Below are positions 37,895 through 44,903 of a DNA stretch of 44,903 bases, in pieces. Every line of letters starts with the position of its first letter. The stretch's first letter is position 1. Position numbers and translations under genes: made by a program. The notes under the pieces were generated by a model that saw only the letters and a list, made by a program, of their open reading frames with translations, searched no databases and was not told the origin of the DNA. The DNA comes from a virus: IMG/VR virus record IMGVR_UViG_3300046459_000406, positions 1 to 44,903 of that record. The stretch is one strand, 5' to 3'.

Positions 37895-38251
37895 TCACCT
37901 TGAGCCCGTCCAATCCTTGCGGTGGCACGGTGCCGGCGGGCTTTTTTCTATCGCGGCGCGGACCATGACCATGATCCTCATCGCGAGGTTTGGCTGTCCG
38001 TCATCGGCGTCGGCATAGTCTTCGACCGTCTCGTTGAGTTCGATGAGTGCTGCGCGCAGCCGTTCGATCTCGTCGCATAGTTCCTGATTGGTTTGGGCAA
38101 TGAGCTGCCAGGCGTTTGCGGCGGATCGCCGCCATTCGACCTCGGCGCGCAGCCGCTCGATCTCGTCGGCGGCCTCGATAGCTAAGTCGTCAGTGGGTTC
38201 CTGTCCTTTGGTGACGCTGTGGCGCAGCCGCCCGATTAGATCAGTCGACAT
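37895..38251 (-). CDS. Coiled-coil protein, inverted cargo gene
   Basis: 118 aa; GGGGAGG lies 5-6 bases before ATG 38251. The start MSTDLIGRLRHSVTKGQEPT then AIEAADEIERLRAEVEWRR and CDEIERLRAALIELNETVED is a widely found phage pattern with repeated DEIERLRA helices forming a coiled coil. It faces the opposite way to the terminase gene; the 50 bp between them hold one operator-like site (38288-38299) and a possible leftward promoter (TTGCAT, 17 bp, AAAGAT). It may be a lysogen-expressed gene. Exact function unknown. Confidence 0.7.
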   Translation of the reverse strand: MSTDLIGRLRHSVTKGQEPTDDLAIEAADEIERLRAEVEWRRSAANAWQLIAQTNQELCDEIERLRAALIELNETVEDYADADDGQPNLAMRIMVMVRAAIEKSPPAPCHRKDWTGSR

Positions 38252-38287
38252 GTTACCTCCCCTGTTGGGCTGGGTCCCATCTTTTTA

Positions 38288-38299
38288 CGGAAAAGTCCT
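38288..38299. promoter_or_regulatory. Operator-like site CGGAAAAGTCCT
   Basis: One mismatch to AGGA-N4-TCCT, 2 bases before the terminase ATG and 37 bases before the divergent gene's start. In the leftward direction it lies in the spacer of TTGCAT-17-AAAGAT. Confidence 0.5.
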
Positions 38300-38301
38300 A
38301 A

Positions 38302-39804
38302 ATGCAAGTGACGCAGGCCCGTGACCAGCGTGACCAGAACGACTGGTCGCCCAAGGCGGTCGACGCCGTCAAGGTCGCGGCGGAACTGATCCGGCGCAAG
38401 GACAGCGCTGTGCATCTGATTGATTTCACGGAATATACGTTTCCACGTTATCGCACCGCACCGCACCATCGGCTGATCGCCGAGCAGTTGGAACGTGTGG
38501 AAAAGGGCGAGATCGATCGGTTGATGTTGCTGGTGCCGCCGCGGCACGGCAAGTCGGAGCTGGCGAGCCACCGTTTCCCGGCGTGGTTTCTGGGGAGACA
38601 ACCGGACAAGCAGTTCATCTCGGTGTCGGCGACCGAGAGCCTCGCCACCGATTTCGGCCGGGCGGTGAGAAACACCATCGGATCGAACGAATACAAATGC
38701 ATTTTCGAGACCACGACGCTGGCTGAAGATAGTCAAGCAAGAGGCAAGTGGCATACATCTGCGGGAGGAATTTACTACGCGCTCGGAATCGGCGGCGCCA
38801 TCCTCGGGCGCGGCGGCGACGTGATCCTGATCGACGATCCGTATGCATCGATGGCCGACGCCATGTCGGAACTCACGCGGAAAAATGTCTGGGACTGGTA
38901 TACCGGCACGGCCTACAACCGGCTGATGCCGGGCGGCAGAATAATAATTATCAATCATCGGATGCACGAGGACGATTTGTGCGGGCAGTTGCTGGCGCAG
39001 CAGAATGCTGGCGGCGACAAGTTTACGGTGGTCGAATTGCCAGCCATCAAGGACGATGGCACCGCATTGTGGGACGACGCCTATCCGATCGAGACCCTGG
39101 AACGGATCCGGCGAAACACCCAGCCCAGGTTCTGGTCAAGCTTGTATATGCAGAACCCGACGCCCGACGAGGGCGACTATTTCAAATTGGATTGGTTGAA
39201 GCCCTATGATCTGCCTCCTGATCGCCAGACCATGCGGGTGTACGGCGGTAGTGACTATGCGGTCACCGACAGCGGCGGCGATTATACGGTTCATGCGGTG
39301 GTTGGCATTGATCCCGACGCCAGAATGTTTCTGCTCGACGTGTGGCGGAAGCAGGCTGCCTCCGACCAGTGGGTCGAGGCGTTCTGCGACTTGGTGAAAA
39401 AGTGGAAGCCGTTGGGTTGGGCCGAGGAGCAGGGACAAATTAAAAGTGGTGTCGGTCCCTGGCTCGAGAGACGACAAAGGCAACGCGAGGCATATTGCTA
39501 TCGCGAGCAGTTCCCGACCCGCGGCGATAAAGCGATCAGAGCTCAATCGATAAGAGGCCGCATGGCGCTCGAGGGTCTCTACGTCCCCGAACACGCCAAA
39601 TGGTATCCGGCATTCCGCTCGGAGTTGTTGAGCTTCCCCGCCGGCAAGCATGACGATCAGGTCGATGCGATCGGGCTTGTAGGACAGTTGCTTGACAGAA
39701 TGTCGGCCGGGATCCGGGCGAAGAAGCCCGACGCGCCGATCCAGTTGTCTGGCTACCGGGCGATGCGCGCGGTGGCGGGGGTGGATGAGTTTAAGACTTA
39801 TTGA
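38302..39804 (+). CDS. Terminase large subunit
   Basis: 500 aa. Packages DNA into the prohead: ATPase motor plus nuclease. ATPase motifs are Walker A LLVPPRHGKSE (about 76-86) and Walker B DVILIDDP (about 173-180), with a coupling-like IIIINHRMHEDD (about 214-225). The nuclease domain starts with VYGGSDYAVTDSGGDY (Asp318) and ends with GKHDDQVDAIG (about 451-461), a typical RNase H-fold metal site. Length and motif order fit the Terminase_6 group. The ribosome site is weak. It opens the rightward late cluster. Confidence 0.95.
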   Translation: MQVTQARDQRDQNDWSPKAVDAVKVAAELIRRKDSAVHLIDFTEYTFPRYRTAPHHRLIAEQLERVEKGEIDRLMLLVPPRHGKSELASHRFPAWFLGRQPDKQFISVSATESLATDFGRAVRNTIGSNEYKCIFETTTLAEDSQARGKWHTSAGGIYYALGIGGAILGRGGDVILIDDPYASMADAMSELTRKNVWDWYTGTAYNRLMPGGRIIIINHRMHEDDLCGQLLAQQNAGGDKFTVVELPAIKDDGTALWDDAYPIETLERIRRNTQPRFWSSLYMQNPTPDEGDYFKLDWLKPYDLPPDRQTMRVYGGSDYAVTDSGGDYTVHAVVGIDPDARMFLLDVWRKQAASDQWVEAFCDLVKKWKPLGWAEEQGQIKSGVGPWLERRQRQREAYCYREQFPTRGDKAIRAQSIRGRMALEGLYVPEHAKWYPAFRSELLSFPAGKHDDQVDAIGLVGQLLDRMSAGIRAKKPDAPIQLSGYRAMRAVAGVDEFKTY

Positions 39805-39812
39805 AGGTGATC

Positions 39813-40178
39813 ATGCGCGCACTCATGCTGCTCGGCCTGCTGCTGCTGACCGGCGACGCGATGGCGCAGGGCATCGGCACGCCGACCAAGCGCGCCTGGA
39901 TCACCGAGTTCACCACCACGCGGGTCGAGGCGGCGGCCAACATCGCGACCTTGCCGAGCCTGCACAAGCAGCCGGCGGTGGATCTGCGGGACGGCCTGGT
40001 CAAGTATTTCCAGGCCACCAATCCGACCACCCGTTATGTCCGCATCATGTGCGAGGTGCAGTGCGCCATCTCCTCGACCGGACCGGCCTCGGTCGACGAC
40101 ATCGTGCTGCCGCTCTTGCATCCGGAATATTTCCTGGTTGCCGGCGTGCAGACCATTTCGGTGATTTTGGCACCATGA
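39813..40178 (+). CDS. Small exported protein, paralogue A
   Basis: 121 aa, start ATG 39813 with AAGG 6 bases upstream. A signal peptide (MRALMLLGLLLLTGDAMAQG) precedes a mature domain of about 100 residues with two Cys (RIMCEVQCAISSTG) and LPLLHPEYFLVAG. The next gene encodes a clear paralogue. Secreted proteins inside the packaging cluster are unusual; two conserved Cys suggest a periplasmic disulfide. They could be virion-associated or act on the envelope. The strongest paralogy is in the C-terminal half. Confidence 0.7.
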   Translation: MRALMLLGLLLLTGDAMAQGIGTPTKRAWITEFTTTRVEAAANIATLPSLHKQPAVDLRDGLVKYFQATNPTTRYVRIMCEVQCAISSTGPASVDDIVLPLLHPEYFLVAGVQTISVILAP

Positions 40179-40186
40179 GGACGATG

Positions 40187-40537
40187 ATGCGCACACTGAT
40201 GCTGTTGGGGCTGTTGCTGATCCCGGGTTCGGCCGAGGCGGCGATGGCGCGGGTCTGGATTGCCGAGTTTGTCACCGCCGCGCCGCAGGCGGCGGCGCCG
40301 ATGGCAAAACTGCCGGCGGTGGTGGTGCAGCCGACCCTGGACATTTCGGTGACGCGCGCAACCTCGTTGCCGTTTTCTTCGCAGACCAAATACATCCGGG
40401 TGATTTGCGAGGTGAACTGTGTGATTAAGAATGGCGGCACCGTCAGCCAGAACGACGTGATGCTGCCGGCGTTGCGGCCGGAATATTTCGGGGTGCCGCC
40501 GGGCTCGACCATCTCGGTGACGGCGGTGCCGCCGTGA
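40187..40537 (+). CDS. Small exported protein, paralogue B
   Basis: 116 aa from ATG 40187 (GAGG 6 bases upstream); ATGs at 40175 and 40184 are alternatives, the first overlapping the previous stop. Signal peptide MRTLMLLGLLLIPGSAEAAM closely matches paralogue A. The mature part shares VRI/VRVICEVNC, the VS..DV/DI.LPxL.PEYF.V motif and the final ISVTA. The two genes are adjacent, so they arose by tandem duplication and have since diverged. Function is unknown. Confidence 0.7.
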   Translation: MRTLMLLGLLLIPGSAEAAMARVWIAEFVTAAPQAAAPMAKLPAVVVQPTLDISVTRATSLPFSSQTKYIRVICEVNCVIKNGGTVSQNDVMLPALRPEYFGVPPGSTISVTAVPP

Positions 40538-40647
40538 CGCAAACACCGACACCGACACCCACCGCGGTGCCGCCGGTCAGCACGGTACCGTTCAGCCGGC
40601 GCGACTATGGCTGGGTCAACGGCAAGCCGGCAGGAAAGGGGCGATAA
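40534..40647 (+). CDS. Tiny Pro/Thr-rich protein before the portal cluster
   Basis: 37 aa, GTG start at 40534 overlapping the previous stop (GTGA), ending one base into the next gene (TAATG). Repeats TPTPTPT and then a basic segment (FSRRDYGWVNGKPAGKGR). The overlaps on both sides make it a credible gene; the RRDYGWVNG element I have seen in small proteins of similar phages. Confidence 0.55.
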   Translation: MTQTPTPTPTAVPPVSTVPFSRRDYGWVNGKPAGKGR

Positions 40648-40874
40648 TGGAATTGCACGGGGACACCTTCGAATATCTCAAGCCGACTGACGAGCAGAAA
40701 GAAACGATGACGCAGGCACGCGCGTTATCGAAGGAATACGCCGAAGACATCGCGTCGTTACTGCCGGATGGTGCCGATAAGACTTACATTATCCGAAAAA
40801 TTCGTGAGACTGTGATGTGGATCAACGTCGCTATCACTCGCGAGGACGACGGCTCGCCGCGGATCGAAATCTAA
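40647..40874 (+). CDS. Acb2-like protein, candidate anti-CBASS nucleotide sponge
   Basis: 75 aa. The fold pattern matches the small helical family that includes Acb2 (DUF7681-type): an N-terminal F.YLKPTDEQ segment with Tyr10, a helix TMTQARALSKEYAEDIASLL, then the turn PDGADK and a final helix TYIIRKIRETVMWINVAITR. Acb2 proteins form hexamers that bind cyclic di- and trinucleotides and so blunt CBASS immunity. The family is common near phage structural genes, as here between exported paralogues and portal. Binding residues cannot be checked by eye, and many members have not been tested, so the function is a prediction. Confidence 0.6.
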   Translation: MELHGDTFEYLKPTDEQKETMTQARALSKEYAEDIASLLPDGADKTYIIRKIRETVMWINVAITREDDGSPRIEI

Positions 40875-40883
40875 CAACACACC

Positions 40884-42929
40884 ATGGCAAATGCTGCCTA
40901 CACCGCTGCAACTTCGCAGCGGGGCGGCAGCTATGGCGACAACGACAAGCGACCCGACGACGATGACGACGATACCGGCATCGCGTTTTTGCGGAGGCAG
41001 TATCAGGACTTTGCCGCGGCCAAGTACGCCGAGGGCGAGGAGATGCTGGAGGCGCGGCACTACTATCACGGCGACCAGTGGACCAAGGAAGAGATCCGGG
41101 TGCTGCGCAATCGCAAGCAGCCGGTGGTCACCTCAAACCGCATCGTCCGCAAGATCGACGCCGTGGTCGGACTGGTCGAGCGGCTGCGGCAGGATCCCAA
41201 GGCCTTCGCCCGCACGCCGCGGCACGATCAAGGCGCCGAAGTAGCGACGGCGGTCTTGCGCTTTTGTTTGGACAGCAACGACTGGGCGTCGAAGAGCTCG
41301 CGGATCGCCAGAGGCGCCGCGATCGATGGCCTGGCCGGCATCGAATACGATCTGGTGCCGGGCGATACCGGCGACCCCAGTTTGGAAATGCACATCGTTT
41401 ACGGCGACGGCTTCTTCTACGACCCGACAAGCTACGACGAGGGTTTCACCGACTGCCGGTTCATGGGCGTCGCCAAGTGGTGCTCGAAAGACCAGGCCAA
41501 AGAGATCGCGCCTGAGAAGGCAGAAGAGATCGAGGATCTCGCCGAATCGGGCGGCGACATGGTCAACGTCGCCGAGTTCGACAAGGAGAAGAACTGGTTC
41601 AACCGCTCTTCTAAAAAAGTAAGAATGATCGACCACTGGTACATCAAGGACGGCAAGTGGCGCTGGTGCCTGTATGCCGGCGACGTGATGCTGATGCGCG
41701 GTGTCAGTCCGTTTGTCGACGAGAAAGGCAAGACCTTTCCGCGCTACCGGATGTTTAGCGCCTACGTCGACCACGACGGCGATCGCTACGGCCCGATCCG
41801 CAATCTGAAATCGCCGCAGGACGAGATCAACCATCGGCGTTCCAAGTCGTTGCATCTGTTGAATTCACGCAAGGTGATCAGCGAAAAAGGCGCGGTCGAC
41901 GACATCGAGGTGTCGCGCCGCGAGTGGGCCAAGGCCGACGGCTGGGTTGAGGTCAATCCCGGCCTGAAAATGGAGCCCGACACCACCACGCTCAACGATT
42001 TCAAGGGCCAGCTCGAACTGTTGCAGGAGGCCAAGAACGAGATCGAGAATTTCGGCCCCAATCCGGCGCTGATCGGGCAGGGGTTGGAGGACAGTTCGGG
42101 CCGTGCCATCCAACTTTTGCAGCAAGCCGGCATCGCCGAGCTCGGGCCGTATCTGACGGCGTTCAAGAACTGGAAAATCAGGGTCTATCGCGATTGCTGG
42201 AACATCGTACAGCGGCACTGGAAGCAGGAGCGCTGGATCCGCGTCACCGACGACCAGAATGTCGCGCAATTCTTCCAGGCCAACAAATTGCAGATCGATC
42301 AGTTCGGCCGGCCGATGATTGTCAACGATCTCGGCAGCTTAGATGTCGATATCATCATCGACGAGGGCCCCGACACCGTGAACCTGCAGAGCGATGCGAT
42401 GCAGGTGCTGCAGTCGCTCGGTCCGCAGTTCCTGCAGCAGTTCCCGGAGATCGCCATCACGCTCGCACCGCTTCCCGCTTCAGTCAAAAAGCCGATGATC
42501 GACAAGATCCAGATGCAGATGAACAAGCCGCCGCCGCCGGATCCGAAGATGCTGGCGATCCAGGCCAAGGCGCAGGGCGACGCCCAGGAACGGCAGCAGG
42601 ACGCCATGCTGGAGCAGCAAAAGGCCCAGCGCGAAATGGCGCAAGCCCAACAGGATGCCGTGCTGAAGCAGCAGGCGGCCGATCGCGATTTCGCCAACCA
42701 AGTGCGTCAGCAGCAATTCGACGAGCAGGCGCGGCAGCGCGAGGCGCAGCACGACGCCATGCTGCAGCGTATGGCGGCACAGAACGAGGCGATGATCGAG
42801 CGCATGAAGGCCTCTGCCGAGATCGCCATCGCCCACATTCAAGCACAGGCGAAGATGCAGATCGCCGCCGACGCCCATGAACAACAGATGGCGCAGGCCG
42901 AAGAGAGCGCCGCGACCGGCATCGAGTAA
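40884..42929 (+). CDS. Portal protein, P22-like
   Basis: 681 aa; P22 gp1 is 725. The dodecameric ring at the packaging vertex. Typical blocks are FAAAKYAEGEEMLEARHYYHGDQW, RKQPVVTSNRIVRKIDAVVGLVERLRQDPKAF (quoted as NRIVRKID and VERLRQDP), YGDGFFYDPTSYDEGFTDCR, YGPIRNLKSPQDEINHRRSK and the stem/wing LIGQGLEDSSGRAIQLLQQAG. From about residue 555 to the end it is Gln/Ala/Glu-rich and helical (ERQQDAMLEQQKAQREMAQA), like the long barrel of P22 portal. Acidic stretch DDDDDD near the N-terminus. Confidence 0.85.
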   Translation: MANAAYTAATSQRGGSYGDNDKRPDDDDDDTGIAFLRRQYQDFAAAKYAEGEEMLEARHYYHGDQWTKEEIRVLRNRKQPVVTSNRIVRKIDAVVGLVERLRQDPKAFARTPRHDQGAEVATAVLRFCLDSNDWASKSSRIARGAAIDGLAGIEYDLVPGDTGDPSLEMHIVYGDGFFYDPTSYDEGFTDCRFMGVAKWCSKDQAKEIAPEKAEEIEDLAESGGDMVNVAEFDKEKNWFNRSSKKVRMIDHWYIKDGKWRWCLYAGDVMLMRGVSPFVDEKGKTFPRYRMFSAYVDHDGDRYGPIRNLKSPQDEINHRRSKSLHLLNSRKVISEKGAVDDIEVSRREWAKADGWVEVNPGLKMEPDTTTLNDFKGQLELLQEAKNEIENFGPNPALIGQGLEDSSGRAIQLLQQAGIAELGPYLTAFKNWKIRVYRDCWNIVQRHWKQERWIRVTDDQNVAQFFQANKLQIDQFGRPMIVNDLGSLDVDIIIDEGPDTVNLQSDAMQVLQSLGPQFLQQFPEIAITLAPLPASVKKPMIDKIQMQMNKPPPPDPKMLAIQAKAQGDAQERQQDAMLEQQKAQREMAQAQQDAVLKQQAADRDFANQVRQQQFDEQARQREAQHDAMLQRMAAQNEAMIERMKASAEIAIAHIQAQAKMQIAADAHEQQMAQAEESAATGIE

Positions 42930-43050
42930 CGAGTTCGGACGAGCCGCCGAAACAGGCTCGACGCTTGGCCCAAGCGACAACAGGGCAACGCACGCCTGAA
43001 GCGACAGATGGCAGCGCACCGCAGCGACACGCGGAACATGAGGATGACCC

Positions 43051-43893
43051 ATGGCTGAACGAGACGACGTCACAGAACTGTCTGAAGACTCATTGTTCGA
43101 CAACGCGATTGATCCGCCAGCAGCAGAACCGGCGCCACCAGCGGCACCGGAGCCGGTCGAGAAACCGCAAGTCGAACAGGCCAAGCCGGAACCTGAAGCG
43201 AAACCGTTAGCGGCCGACGACAAGTCGAAGGTCGATGACGATGCTCACATGGTGCCGTCATGGCGGCTCAAGGAGATCACGGAGGAGCGGCGCGCGGCGC
43301 AAGCCGAGCGTGATGCCTTCAAGCAACAACGCGATCAACTGGCGTTTGAACAGCAGGAATTCCGGCGGCGCCTGGCGCAACTGGAAAAACCTGCCGAGCA
43401 ACCGCAAGAGCCCGATCCGTTGCTCAATCCCCGCGAGTATCGCGAGTTCATGGAGCGGCGCTTCGAGGAGCGTCTGGTCAACGAACGCCGCGAGATGAGT
43501 TTGCAGAGCGCGAAGCGGACCTACAAGGAAGAGTTCGACCAGGCTTACGAGGCTGCACAAAAGTTTGTCGATCCCGCATTGCGGGCTCGCATGCAGCACT
43601 CGTCGGACCCTGGCGAAACTCTGATCGGCTGGTTCCGCGAGCTCAAGATCCGCGCCGAGGTCGGCAACGATCCTGCCGCTTATCGCAAAAAGGTCGGTGA
43701 CGAGATGCTCAAGGACCCCGAGTTTCGCAAGCGGGCGATGGAAGCCTGGCGAACCGAAGCGCAGGGCAATCAGTCTGGTGAACGCCCCATGTTGGCTCCC
43801 TCGCTGAACGGCATCAGCCGTTCGGCCGCTGCACTGCGCGCGTCGCAAGCGGACTTGTCCGACGACGCGCTCTGGGACTCAACCCTGACCTGA
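43051..43893 (+). CDS. Scaffolding protein
   Basis: 280 aa between portal and coat. The N-terminal 60 residues are acidic and Pro-rich (AIDPPAAEPAPPAAPEPVEK), followed by long charged coiled-coil helices (RLKEITEERRAAQAERDAFK, FEQQEFRRRLAQLEKPAEQP, EYREFMERRFEERLVNERRE) and a helical C-terminal part (ELKIRAEVGND ... EMLKDPEFRKRAM). This composition and position fit a P22-like internal scaffold (303 aa in P22), which would guide prohead assembly and then leave. No protease is seen. GAGGATGACCC precedes the ATG. Confidence 0.8.
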   Translation: MAERDDVTELSEDSLFDNAIDPPAAEPAPPAAPEPVEKPQVEQAKPEPEAKPLAADDKSKVDDDAHMVPSWRLKEITEERRAAQAERDAFKQQRDQLAFEQQEFRRRLAQLEKPAEQPQEPDPLLNPREYREFMERRFEERLVNERREMSLQSAKRTYKEEFDQAYEAAQKFVDPALRARMQHSSDPGETLIGWFRELKIRAEVGNDPAAYRKKVGDEMLKDPEFRKRAMEAWRTEAQGNQSGERPMLAPSLNGISRSAAALRASQADLSDDALWDSTLT

Positions 43894-43919
43894 TCGCGCC
43901 ACCACGTTCCCGATAATCG

Positions 43920-43941
43920 CCCGCCATTCGGCGGGTTTTTT
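43920..43941 (+). terminator. Rho-independent terminator between scaffold and capsid
   Basis: CCCGCC-ATTC-GGCGGG followed by six T. Very similar to the terminator at 10460. Partial termination or attenuation here would set the scaffold-to-coat ratio, unless the coat gene has its own promoter in the 47 bases that follow. Confidence 0.85.
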
Positions 43942-43988
43942 ATTGGCCGTGAGCGCTGTCCAGGTCTTTCACATGAAAGGCGCGGCCC

Positions 43989-44903
43989 ATGGCCCTCACG
44001 GCAAATCATGTCAACAATGAAGTCATCAAGTTCCGCAAGGACGCGGCGTTTGATTTTCTCCGAGCCTCACGGTTCGACCCCTACATGGGATCGGACAGCA
44101 CTTATCCGATCGTCCGACTGAAGGATCTCGCTGCCGACGGCAAAGAGATCAACATACCGCTCGTCACCCAACTCACGGGCGCGGGTGTTGGTGCCGGCAC
44201 CTTGCGCGGCAACGAAGAGCAAATCGACAGCTACGGCTTTCCGATCTGGGCCGATTGGGCCCGCAACGCGGTGGCCAACAACCGCGCCGTCAACAAGGAG
44301 AGTTCATTCTCCGTCAGGTCGACGGCCCGCAGTTTGCTGTCGGGCTGGTCACGGCGCATCGTGCGTGACGACCTGATCGATGCGCTGCTGTCAATCCCGA
44401 CCGCAACCATCCAGGCCAATCGCCTGACTGCGCCGGGTAATCGCGTCAACGGCCTGAAATGGTCGGCGGCGCAAATGGTCGACAAGAACAATTGGCTGAC
44501 AGCCAATTACGACCGGGTGTTGTTCGGTGCCGTGATCAGCAACCACTACACGGTGGCAACCGGAGCGGTGGCGACGTTCACTGCGGCTGCGTCAGCATGT
44601 GATACCATCGCAGACAAGATGACGGCGGCGATCGGCTCTTACCTCAAGCAGATCGCGATGCAGACCGGCGTTTCGGCATCCAACCCGGGCGTTTATAACG
44701 GCCGGCCGAAAATCAACCCGTTCCAGATCAAGGGCACCGATCAGGAATGGTATGTTTGCTTCCTGGGCTCGCGCGCGATGCGGGATTTGAAAAATGATCC
44801 CGTGATGTACCAGGCCAATCGCGATGCGCGCGCGCGTGAAGCCGCCCCGACCAGCAACAACCCGATCTTCACGGGCGGTGGGCTGATCTACGACGGCGTC
44901 AAA
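43989..44903 (+). CDS. Major capsid protein, N-terminal part (N4-gp56/Phage_capsid_3-like)
   Basis: The first 305 codons of a 404-aa coat protein continued at bases 128-427. Begins MALTANHVNNEVIKFRKDAA. The family cues are DPYMGSD, EINIPLVTQLTGAGVGAGTL, RGNEEQIDSYGF and SSFSVRSTARSLLSGWSRR; the L.GNEE.. motif is typical of the N4 gp56 group. The part repeated at the left end begins at codon 264 (ATG 44778). AAAGG lies about 11 bases before the start. The preceding terminator suggests a separate promoter or attenuation. Confidence 0.85.
   Translation, partial: MALTANHVNNEVIKFRKDAAFDFLRASRFDPYMGSDSTYPIVRLKDLAADGKEINIPLVTQLTGAGVGAGTLRGNEEQIDSYGFPIWADWARNAVANNRAVNKESSFSVRSTARSLLSGWSRRIVRDDLIDALLSIPTATIQANRLTAPGNRVNGLKWSAAQMVDKNNWLTANYDRVLFGAVISNHYTVATGAVATFTAAASACDTIADKMTAAIGSYLKQIAMQTGVSASNPGVYNGRPKINPFQIKGTDQEWYVCFLGSRAMRDLKNDPVMYQANRDARAREAAPTSNNPIFTGGGLIYDGVK
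44778..44903. repeat. Direct terminal repeat, right copy
   Basis: Identical to bases 2-127; see the left copy. The unique circle would be about 44777 bp. Confidence 0.95.

Noticed and set aside
1-44903. tRNA genes
   Set aside because: No cloverleaf or GGTTCGAATCC-like T-arm was seen by eye; a tRNA scan would decide.

Overview
The window is the essentially complete genome of a temperate, P22-like short-tailed phage (podovirus type). Bases 2-127 are repeated exactly at 44778-44903, and the major capsid gene runs off the right end and continues at the left end. The sequence therefore looks like a circular or terminally redundant assembly of about 44.78 kb, opened inside the capsid gene. High G+C, a GcrA-like regulator, an alphaproteobacterial type of integrase neighbourhood and two exported proteins ending in a 'VPAPIVGAGLPGL' sorting-like tail point to an alphaproteobacterial host, probably Hyphomicrobiales such as Bradyrhizobium or Rhodopseudomonas relatives. 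The host is an inference from protein style, not from a search.

Virion genes, rightward: terminase large subunit (38302), two small exported paralogues, a 37-aa protein, an Acb2-like candidate anti-CBASS protein, portal, scaffold and major capsid (43989 across the junction to 427). These are followed by small head proteins, two tiny membrane proteins, a polyvalent-type protein, a gp10-like DNA stabilisation protein, three ejection-type proteins (5960-10428; the first appears to start at ATC), a large tail fibre/tailspike region (10495-21948), a holin-like protein and a GH24 endolysin.

Regulation and lysogeny (22774-28563) follow the lambda plan. A leftward early operon runs from about 27483 to the tyrosine integrase at 23647, with a putative attP region beyond it. 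The leftward S24-type repressor lies between a two-site left operator (27441-27470) and a three-site right operator (28273-28333). A rightward promoter then drives a Cro-like gene, the GcrA-like gene, two nucleases, an SSB-like protein and a primase-helicase. An iteron cluster just downstream (33234-33363) is the likely replication origin. A block of hypothetical genes, a Bro-N/HNH fusion and cargo genes lead back to the terminase.

Most striking observations: (1) a dispersed 12-bp palindrome AGGA-N4-TCCT at the immunity region and also in front of isolated cargo genes, suggesting a repressor regulon; (2) two PEP-CTERM-like secreted proteins, each with such a site upstream; (3) a repressor lacking the S24 Ser/Lys dyad; (4) a 315-bp degenerate pentanucleotide array inside the leftward operon; (5) the ATC start codon; (6) the Acb2-like and GcrA-like genes; (7) a perfect 31-bp palindrome in a 474-bp region with little coding. 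Functions rest on motif recognition from the sequence and memory of the families; no search was run.
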